A DNA stretch of 64,000 nt from Oxynema aestuarii AP17 (lineage in GTDB: Bacteria; Cyanobacteriota; Cyanobacteriia; Cyanobacteriales; Laspinemataceae): the NCBI RefSeq assembly GCF_012295525.1, contig NZ_CP051167.1, forward strand, positions 744,001-808,000. Direction: 5' to 3'. Under the pieces are notes generated by a model. It did not search any database. It had not been told where the DNA came from and saw nothing but the letters and a program-made list of their open reading frames with translations. Below are positions 17,053 through 25,868 of the stretch, in pieces (position 1 is the first letter of the stretch; each line of letters opens with the position of its first letter). A program made the translations under genes and the position numbers.

Positions 17053-18145
17053 TTACACGGCTGAGCTCTCCGCGTTTTCTACATTAATTGCCGCATTGAA
17101 GTCACGATCTATGGAGACGTGACAGCTCGGACAATCATACTGTCTTTTGTGCAGGGGCATTGTTTGTCGGTGTCCGCAGTTGGAACAGATCTGCGAACTG
17201 GGATACCACGGGTCAATCAGCGTTAGTTTGCTCCCATACCACTCGCATTTATACTCAAGCTGACGACGGAACTCATCAAACCCACCATCCGCAATCGCAC
17301 CAGCCAGCTTGTGATTTTTGAGCATCCCTGACACATTTAAGTCTTCGATTTTCACTTCACCGTGGTTTTTGGCTAAGTAAGTTGTTAACTTGCGTAAATG
17401 GTCGGCTCTAATATCCGCGATGCGTCGGTGGGCTTTAGCTAACTTGAGTTGCGTTTTTTCTCGGTTTTTACCTCCTGTTTGACGGCGACTGAGTTCTTTC
17501 TGGAGTTTGGCTAGTTTTTTCTTGGCCTGGCGATAAGCTTTCGGATTGGGATAGATTTTACCATCGCTCAGGGTCGCTAGAGTTTTGATTCCTACATCTA
17601 CCCCAATCCGCTCCCTATCCCCTCTTCGCCCCCCTTTCAAAGGGGGGTTGGGGGGATGGTTCAAAATCAATTTTGAAGGCAATATACCAGTCCCCTGCTC
17701 GTTTACCGATCGTGACGTTTTTGGGATCGACTGGCGGTAACTGTTCGTGGCTTTTTACCCAACCGATCCGAGGTAGCTTCACCCAATCACCGGAAACTTT
17801 AATGCTTCCTTCCAGGTAAAAACTCTCTTTGACATTCTTTTTCTTAAACTTGGGGAAACCTGTTCCGTTGACTTGCCCAACTCGCTTAAAGGCTTTATTT
17901 AGGTTTCGCAACGCTTCTTGAGGGCTACATTTGGAAACTTCATAGTACCAAGGATTCTGACTTTTCACCTCGGCGACTAATCTTTTGTGTAAGTCTATGG
18001 CACTCGGGAGTTTACCTCCGGTTTCTAAGATTTCCTGACAGGTAGCAAGTCCCCAATTCCAAGGGTGTCGAGCGACTCCTGCGTGTTTCGCGATCGGCGT
18101 TCGTTGTCGGTTATTTAAGTCTAGCTTGGTCTTAAAGCTTTTCAC
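17053..18145 (-). pseudogene. tnpB: tnpB, frameshifted at a C-rich palindromic repeat
   Basis: The N-terminal part (start ATG 18145, MKSFKTKLDLNNRQ) runs in one frame to a stop just past residue 176. The C-terminal part (RERIGVDVGIKTLATLSDGK to the end) continues in another frame. The C-terminal half keeps all three canonical catalytic positions (GVDVG, IEDLNVSGM, DRDFNAAIN) and the zinc finger (CSNCG, CPSC). The two frames overlap exactly over a C-rich palindrome (17625-17657) that is also present intergenically at 32868-32900. The simplest reading is insertion of this small dispersed repeat between beta-strand linker and RuvC core, breaking the gene. Confidence 0.85.
17625..17657. repeat. 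C-rich palindromic dispersed repeat, copy inside tnpB
   Basis: A 33-bp unit with core CCCCCCTTTcAAAGGGGGG followed by TTGGGGGGAT. It differs at one base from the copy at 32868-32900. It sits at the tnpB frameshift. Confidence 0.85.
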
Positions 18146-18695
18146 TCACTTTTTAACTCCTCAACCCTCTTTTTGTTCGGCTCACTTCGGCTACCATAAA
18201 GACTAGCAGAAAACAATGGAGAGGGTGAATCCGCGATTTTTGCGGCTTCGGCGCTTCTAAGCTTACTCAAATTCTTAGTATAGCATAAAAAATGAGCAAT
18301 TTTAAGAAACTTTAGGTAGAAATTTAAACTCTGTTTTTAACCCCTTCAAGGTATCTCAATCAAGCTCGAAAACCTAGACGCGCGTTTCACGGGTCGTTCG
18401 CAAAGGCGATCGCCCCTCAATCTTTGCCCCCATTCGCGCGATCGCCCCCACACTATTTCCCCCTTCCTGGAACGGCAGATTTCCCCTTTCTTAATAAAGA
18501 ATAAAGATTGCCTGTCAAGTATTCATGATATATCTTGAATGGAAGGTTTAAAGGCTCAAAATAGTGCTGTAACTCGGGTGAATTTCAATCGCCATCTGAC
18601 GCAACATTTTCCCAACACCCGAACCCTCCGCACCCGCCCGATAACCGACCGCCATCGCCCGCGCGATGATATCGAATCGACCGGGAGTTAAAATC
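18146..18695. other. 550-bp gene-free stretch
   Basis: The first 150 bp look like the AT-rich left end of the tnpB element. The remainder has HIP1 copies and a C-rich tract but no convincing gene, tRNA or terminator. The promoter of the small gene at 18696 should lie here, but I could not assign its boxes. Confidence 0.5.
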
Positions 18696-18941
18696 ATGTT
18701 TTTAAAAGAAAAAAGCACTGGCGACCTCGTTGAAGTCATGAGGATCGAAGATGTATACGATCCCTGCTTGAGCGAAATTATGGGACGTACCCATGCGGGA
18801 GAAGAAATTCAAGACCCGACCACGTTCACCAAAGCCGAACTCATTTTCCCGTCGGGAGAAGCCCTTCCCCGTTGCTGGATCGATCCAGAATATGCCATGT
18901 TGAAAGCTCGCGCTCAAAGCTTTGTCATCCAAGTCTCGTAA
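18696..18941 (+). CDS. Small conserved hypothetical protein
   Basis: 81 residues from ATG 18696 (MFLKEKSTGDLVEV). GGGAGT lies 8-13 bases upstream as ribosome-binding site, which favours this start over ATG 18666. The protein is acidic and soluble, with a compact beta-rich pattern (KAELIFPSGEALPRCWIDP) and no motif I recognise. It resembles small cyanobacterial acetyltransferase-unrelated hypotheticals, but I cannot name a family. It is followed by about 390 bp without a large gene. Confidence 0.6.
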   Translation: MFLKEKSTGDLVEVMRIEDVYDPCLSEIMGRTHAGEEIQDPTTFTKAELIFPSGEALPRCWIDPEYAMLKARAQSFVIQVS

Positions 18942-19184
18942 CCGTTAGTTTCGAGAGCATTGGCATTGGTTTCACCGTTCGATCGTTGTTGGGTTAGCGC
19001 GCATTAATGCAAACGGCGAGGAGCATTCTCCAGTTAGAATCGCTCCTCTTTTGGAATCATGCCAAAGACTGGATCCTGGCAATCGCTAGGGGCGAGGGTA
19101 GGGTTGCGGGGGCGTTCCTGTTGCGAGGCGGCGATCGCCTAGCGTCTCCGGAGGAGAATCGCCCCGATTCACCCGATAGAATCC

Positions 19185-19290
19185 CCCAATCGGTGGATGC
19201 CACCGACCCCCCGATCCAGACAAACTATAACCAGAGAGGAAATTTCATGGCTACTAAATCCCCCCACCTACTCGGGGGGTTTATTTTTTT
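19185..19290 (+). ncRNA. Candidate small RNA or short-ORF transcript ending in a terminator
   Basis: A perfect hairpin TCGGTGG-ATG-CCACCGA (19190-19206) is followed by a terminator. Between them AGAGGAAATTTC precedes an ATG (19248) that opens a short frame reading into the terminator (MATKSPHLLGGFIFF). The piece could be an independent sRNA, a leader peptide/attenuator or a small-protein gene. No Rfam family is recognised. Confidence 0.35.
19260..19290 (+). terminator. Rho-independent-type terminator
   Basis: CCCCCC (19260-19265) pairs with GGGGGG (19274-19279) across an 8-base loop and is followed by TTTATTTTTTT. Confidence 0.7.
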
Positions 19291-19335
19291 CTCTCCTTCT
19301 TTGCGCCGATCGCCGGGAGACGCGCATCACCCCGG

Positions 19336-19716
19336 TTACTCCAACCCCAACACCTCGATCGAGCGTTCCAGGACTTCATCGGGGTCGAAAGGCTTCGTCA
19401 TGTACAAATCCGCGCCGACATCGCATCCTTTTTGCTTGTCGAACTCCTGACCTTTCGCCGTTAACATGATGATGTAAACTCCCTCTATTTTTAACTCATT
19501 TTTGACCTGATTACAGACTTCAAAACCATTGAGTTTGGGCATCATCACGTCGAGGAAAACGAGTTGGGGTCGTTCCGACTCGATCGCCTTGAGTGCGGCT
19601 TCGCCATTTTCTTCGATCAACAGTTCGACCCCTTCATCTTCTAACTCTTCGAGCGTTTGTTCCATCAAAATGCGGATGTGCGGTTCGTCATCCACGATCA
19701 AGATTTTTTTAGACAT
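19336..19716 (-). CDS. CheY-like single-domain response regulator
   Basis: 126 residues forming one receiver domain. The acidic pair is in LIVDDEPHIR, the phospho-acceptor Asp in VFLDVMMPKLNG, the Thr in IIMLTAKG and the Lys in YMTKPFD, so all switch residues are present. There is no output domain, so it acts by protein contact. ATG 19716 is preceded by GGGGGAAGATGGG. It lies 134 bp downstream of, and on the same strand as, two hybrid kinases and a GAF kinase, and is the likely phosphate acceptor for one of them (inference). Confidence 0.9.
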   Translation of the reverse strand: MSKKILIVDDEPHIRILMEQTLEELEDEGVELLIEENGEAALKAIESERPQLVFLDVMMPKLNGFEVCNQVKNELKIEGVYIIMLTAKGQEFDKQKGCDVGADLYMTKPFDPDEVLERSIEVLGLE

Positions 19717-19850
19717 CCCATCTTCCCCCTCAAACCATACCGATTGTTTGCCCTAGTTTAACATAAGCGCGATCGCAAATTAGTGACAAACAAATTGGCA
19801 AACAAATTGGCAAATAAATTGGCAGTAAAACAACTCAAATTTCTCCGGGT

Positions 19851-22811
19851 TTACGGCTTCTTATCCAACAAAATAAACAAGACATTTTCCAACCCCTTCT
19901 CAAACCGCAGTAATTGCATCAAATTATGCTGGTTGACGAAAATTGAATCGACAATAATCGTATCCGGTTTGACCGTCAATGCTTTCTCAATACATTCCCG
20001 TCCGTTCGAGGCTTCACTGACCGTATACCCTTGAGTTTGCAAAACTTCAGCTAAAACCTTAACCGTCGAAACATCTTCATCGACGATCAAAATCTTTTTA
20101 CGAGAACTGCCGCGCGCCAGGAGGGTACCAATTTCTTCGAGGAGACTTTCCGTTTCGACAGGTTTGGTGAAGTAGCGATCGATCCCGATCCGAAATCCTC
20201 GTTCTTTATCTTGAACGATCGAGAGAATCACGATCGGGATATTCATCGTCTGCGGGTCATTTTTCAGCACCGCCGCCACGTCAAAGCCGTTCATTTTCGG
20301 CATCATGACATCGAGAACGATCAAGTCCGGATGCAAACTTTTCGCCTGTTCGATCGCCTCCATGCCATCTTTCGCCTCTCGGACGCAATACTGTTCGGCT
20401 TCGAGTTCTTGGCGCAAGTATTCCCGGATCGAAGCGTCATCATCGACGACGAGAATTGTTTTAGTATGGCGGTCGATTTCCGGGGTAGTCGTGACCACGT
20501 GTTCTTTTAACTGTCGCAGCAATAAATCCAAATTGAGTTTTTGCGATTGCTCTGCGGAAGTTGGAGAAATGGGAAGGGTAAACGAAAACGTGCTGCCGCG
20601 TCCCACTTCACTTTCTACCCAAATGCGACCGCCGTGATGTTCGATAATTTGCTTGCAAATCGGCAATCCCAACCCCGTTCCTTGGGGTTTGTCGGTGAGA
20701 GTTTCACCGACTTGTTTGAACTTTTCAAACACCTTATCGAGGTCTTCGGGGGCGATGCCAATCCCCGTATCGGCGACGCTGACCGATAAATGATTTTCAA
20801 TCCGGGTAACGTGACAGGTTATCGACCCTTCCGAGGTAAATTTTACCGCATTAGAAATCAAGTTAATCATCACTTGAATGAGACGATCGCGATCGACGAA
20901 AACTTCCGGTAACTCCTCGTCAATTACTTCAACCACCTGTAAATCCTTGGCTTCTAATAGCGAACTGGTCGCGGCGATCGCCCGTTTCACCACTTGACCC
21001 ATATCGCTTAATTCAAAATGCCATTCGATCTTTCCCGCCTCCATCTTGGCAATATCGAGAACGTCGTTAATCAGCGCCGTCAGTCGCTGTCCTTCCGACA
21101 AAATAATCTCGATATTGTTGCCCACTTGCTTGACCGTGCGTTGTACTTTGCGATCGTCGAGTGGTACCACGGGGACGATGGTATCGTCAAATTTCTTTTT
21201 AATAATTTTGGCAAAGCCCAACACCGAGGTTAACGGGGTTCGCAATTCGTGAGAAACCGTAGAAATAAAATCGGTTTTCATGCGATCGACTTCTTTTTCC
21301 GCCGTCACGTCGCGAATTAAAATCGCCGTTCCCAAACAGTCGCCATCGAGGGCGATCGCCTCTCGAACAGTATTCCCATTCGAGACGGCGCGATCGCCCC
21401 GCTTCGCGATCGCCGTCGCCAACGCCTGACCGATGCGATGGTTCCCCAAATCGATCTCGGCGGTAAACACCTGTCGGGGATGACCTTTGGTTTGGGCGAC
21501 CAACTCCGCCACTTGGGGACTGAGGACCTCATCGCAGGGTTTACCGATCAACTCCGGTTCTTCCAAGCCGAACAATCTCACCAAAGCACTATTAAACCGG
21601 GTAACCTGACCGAGACTGTCGGTCACCAGCAAGCCATCGGCGAGATTGTCGATAATCGTACTCAAGTAGGCGAGAGCTTCTTCGCTAGTTTCCTTGGCCC
21701 GTTGCACCTGTGCTTGCATCTTCACCCGGCGATCGATTTCCGATTGCAATTGGCTGTTGGATTCGGACAGTTCCTGGGTGCGCTGTCGGACGCGCAGTTC
21801 TAACTCGTCGTGAGCTTGTTGTAAGGCGGTTTCGGCTTGTTTGCGCTCTCCAATTTCGATATTGAGAGCGTCATTCATCTGGCGAATGCCCTGGTAGGTG
21901 CGGGCGTAGTCTAAGATGAGGCCGATTAAGGGGACGAGATAGGCCACGATCTTGAGAAAGTGACCGATATTAAAGTCGTTATCGAACAGTTCCGTCGAAC
22001 CGAACGCCATGTGTGCTTGGGTGGCGATATTGGGAACGACGCTGAGGATGAGGGCGTGGGAAAAGACACTGGGAAAACGGCGGTGGAAGCGCGGGTAAAG
22101 CCAGATTCCGGCGATCGCGAACAGGACTAACGGGACTACATCCCAGGGACGGGCGAATAGGGTACCCTCAAACATAGTTTGCGGTAGGGAATCGCTGGTG
22201 GCGCACAGGTAGATCGCGCCGTAGGCGATCGCCCCGAATAAGCCACTGATAGAGAGCAAGAAGACCACATTACTCCCTTGTTGCTCTCGTTCCAGGCGCG
22301 GATTTTTGACCAGAAAAATACTGACGCCGACGATCGCGATCGCCGCGTTAAATAAGCGACAAATCGCCCAAGTAAACGGGATCAGATTCTCGTTACCCGC
22401 CACCGCTTCGATCAGACGATCCGCCGCCAGGGTATGGAAAGCGTCCATCACCCCGGAACAAAACAGGGCCACCCCGATGATGGGCGTGGTAATTTCTCCG
22501 GTTAAGTTATAGTGCGTAAACGCTAAAACGACGGTAAAAATGGCCGCACAAAAAGCGCTCCACTCCAACATCGTATGCACGAAACTTCCGGCTAAGGTGT
22601 GGTGAAGTGCATTCGCCAGTTCGTGGGGGTGCAGTTGGCTCGCTTCCTCGAAGGGAAAGGGGGCTTCGTAAGTGCCGAAGTCTACTCCGAAGCGGTTTAA
22701 CAGAAAGGGGAGGACGCAAATCGCGATCGTTCCCCAAAAGAAAGGTTTGGGAATTTTCGTTCGTTTCGGCAAAATAAAATATCTCTCTTCTCGCTCGATT
22801 GGCCCGCTCAT
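19851..22811 (-). CDS. Hybrid sensor histidine kinase (MASE-type membrane sensor, PAS, HisKA, HATPase, REC, truncated REC)
   Basis: About 986 residues from ATG 22811 (TTG 22820 opens the frame). About seven membrane helices occupy residues 20-310 and resemble a MASE3-like sensor. A coiled coil (about 315-375), a PAS domain ([20 protein letters not shown]), HisKA ([19 protein letters not shown]) and HATPase ([24 protein letters not shown]) follow. REC1 is complete ([22 protein letters not shown]). REC2 has the acceptor Asp (IIVDSIF) but stops after strand beta-4 ([10 protein letters not shown]), lacking the beta-5 Lys and last helix. From PAS onward it is closely similar to the next gene, while the membrane sensors differ. 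Confidence 0.9.
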   Translation of the reverse strand: MSGPIEREERYFILPKRTKIPKPFFWGTIAICVLPFLLNRFGVDFGTYEAPFPFEEASQLHPHELANALHHTLAGSFVHTMLEWSAFCAAIFTVVLAFTHYNLTGEITTPIIGVALFCSGVMDAFHTLAADRLIEAVAGNENLIPFTWAICRLFNAAIAIVGVSIFLVKNPRLEREQQGSNVVFLLSISGLFGAIAYGAIYLCATSDSLPQTMFEGTLFARPWDVVPLVLFAIAGIWLYPRFHRRFPSVFSHALILSVVPNIATQAHMAFGSTELFDNDFNIGHFLKIVAYLVPLIGLILDYARTYQGIRQMNDALNIEIGERKQAETALQQAHDELELRVRQRTQELSESNSQLQSEIDRRVKMQAQVQRAKETSEEALAYLSTIIDNLADGLLVTDSLGQVTRFNSALVRLFGLEEPELIGKPCDEVLSPQVAELVAQTKGHPRQVFTAEIDLGNHRIGQALATAIAKRGDRAVSNGNTVREAIALDGDCLGTAILIRDVTAEKEVDRMKTDFISTVSHELRTPLTSVLGFAKIIKKKFDDTIVPVVPLDDRKVQRTVKQVGNNIEIILSEGQRLTALINDVLDIAKMEAGKIEWHFELSDMGQVVKRAIAATSSLLEAKDLQVVEVIDEELPEVFVDRDRLIQVMINLISNAVKFTSEGSITCHVTRIENHLSVSVADTGIGIAPEDLDKVFEKFKQVGETLTDKPQGTGLGLPICKQIIEHHGGRIWVESEVGRGSTFSFTLPISPTSAEQSQKLNLDLLLRQLKEHVVTTTPEIDRHTKTILVVDDDASIREYLRQELEAEQYCVREAKDGMEAIEQAKSLHPDLIVLDVMMPKMNGFDVAAVLKNDPQTMNIPIVILSIVQDKERGFRIGIDRYFTKPVETESLLEEIGTLLARGSSRKKILIVDEDVSTVKVLAEVLQTQGYTVSEASNGRECIEKALTVKPDTIIVDSIFVNQHNLMQLLRFEKGLENVLFILLDKKP

Positions 22812-22975
22812 AGGCTTCAATCTCTATAGGTTTTTGTTCGCGGACACACCCCGACCGTCGCGACTGCATACCCTTGTAGATTGGAGAATTCGATGAGGGC
22901 GAACTATAAGCGTAACCCGCGAACAGCTATGGAGTCGATCGCCCCGGGCGAGCCTGTCAAAAGACGGCGATCGCC

Positions 22976-25732
22976 TCATTCGACCCTACTGTCCCCCGCG
23001 ATCGCGTTCGCCTGCTGTGATAGTAACAGAAAAAATACATTCTCCAATCCTTTTTCCAACCGCAACGTTTGGACGATATTGTGTTGTTCCGACAAGTAAG
23101 AATCGACAACAATCATATCCGGACGCACCCGAATCGCCTGTTCGATGCATTCGACCTCGTTAGACGCTTCCACGACGGTGTAGCCTCTAGCCACTAAAAC
23201 TTTCGTTAAGGTTTTGAGGGTAGAAACGTCTTCATCGACGATCAAAACTTTTTTGCGAGAACTGCCCAAAGAGAGCAGAGAACCGATCGCCTCGATCAGA
23301 GACTCAGGATCGACGGGTTTGGTCAAATAGCGATCGATCCCGATGCGAAAACCCCGTTCTTTATCTTCGAGAATCGACAAGATCACGATCGGAATGTCCA
23401 TCGTCTGCGGGTCGTTTTTGAGTACCGCCGCCACGTCAAAGCCGTTCATTTTCGGCATCATGACATCCAACACGATCAGGTGGGGATGCAAGGCTTTCGC
23501 CTGTTCGATCGCCTCGATTCCGTCTTTCGCCTGACACACTTGATAGCCTTCGGCGACCAGTTCCTGACGTAAGTATTCCCGGATCGAGGGGTCGTCATCG
23601 ACGACGAGGATGGTTTTAGCGGCGGAATCGCGATCGGGGGCGGGTAGTGCCCGATCTTTTAACTGTCTCAGAAGTAAATCTAAATCGAGTTTCTGGGTTC
23701 GTTCGCTCCCCGCCGCCGCGAGGGGCAAACTGAAGAAGAAGGTGCTGCCGCATCCCAATTCACTTTCTACCCCGATCTCGCCGCCGTGATATTCGATAAT
23801 CTGCTTGCAAATCGGCAAGCCCAACCCGGTTCCTTTCGGTTTGTCGGTGAGGGTTTCGCCCACTTGCTTGAATTTCTCGAAGACTTTATCTAAATCGTCC
23901 GGGGCGATGCCGATTCCAGTATCGACGATCCGCACGACGAGGCGATCGCCTTCCCGGTCGATCCGACAGGTAACCGAACCGCGATCGGTGAATTTAACGG
24001 CGTTGGAAATCAGGTTGATAAACACTTGCAACAGGCGGTGGCGATCGGCGAGAATTTCGGGCAAGTTTTCCGGAATGTCCGCCTCGCAGACAATCCCTTT
24101 CGACTCGAACAGGGAAGTGGTCGTCAAGATCGCCCGTCGGGCAATTTCCCCGAGGTCGAGGCTTTCTAAATGCCACTCGATCTTTCCCGCTTCCATTTTG
24201 GCGATATCGAGAACGTCGTTAATCAGCGCCGTCAGTCGTTGACCTTCGGATAAAATAATCTCGATATTATCCCCGACTTGGCGGATCGTCCGTTTGACTT
24301 TGCGGTCTTCCACGGGAACGAGGGGGAAGATATTATCTTCGAGTTTTTTCTGAATAATTTTGGTAAAGCCCAATACCGAGGTTAACGGGGTTCGCAGTTC
24401 GTGGGAAACCGTGGAGATAAAATCGGTTTTCATGCGGTCCACTTGTTTCTCGGCGGTGACATCGCGAATCAACAGCACCGATCCCAAGCATTGCGCGCCG
24501 TGGCGATCGTCGGCGGTGACAATTCCGGCGATCGAGGCTTGTCCCCAATGGCCGTGAACGAGGTCTATTTCCGCCGTCAGCACCTGTTTCGGATCTTTTT
24601 GGATTTCGCCGACCAAATCGATCAATTGGCCTTTAAAGACGCTCTCGCAGTCCTGTCCGGTGAGGTCTTGTCCTTCCAAACCGAACATTTTGACGAGGGC
24701 GGGATTGAAGCGGGCGACGCGCCCGTTTAAGTCGATCACGAGTAAGCCGTCGGCGAGGTTATCCACGATCGCGCTCAGGTGGGCGAGGGCTTGGGCGGCA
24801 GCTTGAGCGTCGATCCGGCTTTGGGCTTCGGCGCGCTGGCGTTTGATGTCCAAGCGGCTCAGAGATTTGGCGTTCCACCAGGTGAGGACGGCAAAAACGA
24901 CGATGTTGAGGACGGCGAGTAGGGACAGACCGATTTCGGTATCGTAAGCGCGCTGGCGATAGCCGAACAGAATCAAGGCGCCTAAAAAGGGGGGAATGGC
25001 GATCGCCGCCGGGGCCAAGCGCCGCGCCATCAGTCCGCCCGCATTGTCGATGGTGAACACCGCCATCAAGCCGCGATCGCTTTGCGCCAACAGCAAGCCC
25101 ACACTGTAAAGCATGAAGGCGATCGCCGTGTGCAAGGCCATCTGGGTGTAAGAACCTATCCCATACAGGGTTTTGACTTGATAGGCGTAGCCGAGAAAGC
25201 CCAGAAAGGCGACCAGAAACGCACTCAAGCTCAGCAGTTGGTAAGCCTGGGTTTTCCAATAATTCCCGGCGAGCATCATCCCGGCTAACCCCACGATTAG
25301 GAAGTTGAAGGCGCTGTTGGGTGCCATGCGACCGGGGGCGGAGGTTCCGACTGCATCGAGATCGTCTTTAAAAAAGAGTTCGTCGATGCCGAAGTTGAAG
25401 CCGTGGATGTACTGCACTAAGGTCAGCAAACCGATGGCGAAGACGATCGCGGATAAGGCGAGACTCAGATAGGTCAGCCGCAGGCGATCGCGCGATCGTC
25501 GCACCAGCATCTGCTGAGTGTGCCACAAGCATAAGGAAACTCCCCCTAAAATAAAGCCGATCGCCGTATTGGCTTTCATGGTGACTAAGCCGGGTAAGAC
25601 GCTTTTGAGCAGCGCAATATCAAATATCCAGCCCACCAGTGCCAAGCTACCGATACAGGTCACTAAAATGGCCGCAACTTGGGAAACCGAGCGCAACCAG
25701 CTATTCAGGGAAGGCGGAGAAGGAGTATTCAT
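22976..25732 (-). CDS. Hybrid sensor histidine kinase, paralogue of the preceding gene
   Basis: About 918 residues from ATG 25732; a GTG at 25771 would add 13. The N-terminus (about 1-300) has eight or so membrane helices unlike those of the neighbour. Then come PAS ([20 protein letters not shown]), HisKA ([19 protein letters not shown]), HATPase ([11 protein letters not shown]), a complete REC1 ([23 protein letters not shown]) and a C-terminal REC2 that keeps Asp (IVVDSYL) but ends after FFLLLSQQ. The shared half argues for tandem duplication followed by sensor replacement. It is separated from its paralogue by 164 bp. Confidence 0.9.
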   Translation of the reverse strand: MNTPSPPSLNSWLRSVSQVAAILVTCIGSLALVGWIFDIALLKSVLPGLVTMKANTAIGFILGGVSLCLWHTQQMLVRRSRDRLRLTYLSLALSAIVFAIGLLTLVQYIHGFNFGIDELFFKDDLDAVGTSAPGRMAPNSAFNFLIVGLAGMMLAGNYWKTQAYQLLSLSAFLVAFLGFLGYAYQVKTLYGIGSYTQMALHTAIAFMLYSVGLLLAQSDRGLMAVFTIDNAGGLMARRLAPAAIAIPPFLGALILFGYRQRAYDTEIGLSLLAVLNIVVFAVLTWWNAKSLSRLDIKRQRAEAQSRIDAQAAAQALAHLSAIVDNLADGLLVIDLNGRVARFNPALVKMFGLEGQDLTGQDCESVFKGQLIDLVGEIQKDPKQVLTAEIDLVHGHWGQASIAGIVTADDRHGAQCLGSVLLIRDVTAEKQVDRMKTDFISTVSHELRTPLTSVLGFTKIIQKKLEDNIFPLVPVEDRKVKRTIRQVGDNIEIILSEGQRLTALINDVLDIAKMEAGKIEWHLESLDLGEIARRAILTTTSLFESKGIVCEADIPENLPEILADRHRLLQVFINLISNAVKFTDRGSVTCRIDREGDRLVVRIVDTGIGIAPDDLDKVFEKFKQVGETLTDKPKGTGLGLPICKQIIEYHGGEIGVESELGCGSTFFFSLPLAAAGSERTQKLDLDLLLRQLKDRALPAPDRDSAAKTILVVDDDPSIREYLRQELVAEGYQVCQAKDGIEAIEQAKALHPHLIVLDVMMPKMNGFDVAAVLKNDPQTMDIPIVILSILEDKERGFRIGIDRYLTKPVDPESLIEAIGSLLSLGSSRKKVLIVDEDVSTLKTLTKVLVARGYTVVEASNEVECIEQAIRVRPDMIVVDSYLSEQHNIVQTLRLEKGLENVFFLLLSQQANAIAGDSRVE

Positions 25733-25868
25733 GATGGGGGAAAAGGGAAGGAGGGAATCGGCAGTCGTCACTCGGGAATTGAGGGGTCTTAGAGTTCAGA
25801 ATTGAGAATTTAGAAAACTGTAGCTCAACCTAAAATCTCAACTCTAAAATCTAAAATCCCCCGCTCCT

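Larger units (their letters stand above)
16950..18290 (-). mobile_element. tnpB-only (IS1341-like) element, inactivated
   Basis: A lone, frameshifted tnpB reads on the minus strand with no tnpA beside it. The region between tnpB and the DUF6464-like gene is structured, as expected for an omega RNA/right end. Left and right limits are estimates; the AT-rich stretch to about 18290 upstream of tnpB is probably the left end. Confidence 0.6.

Noticed and set aside
19007-19469. Two plus-strand open frames of 90-147 codons
   Set aside because: They run through the terminator and antisense into the CheY-like gene with no coding signal.
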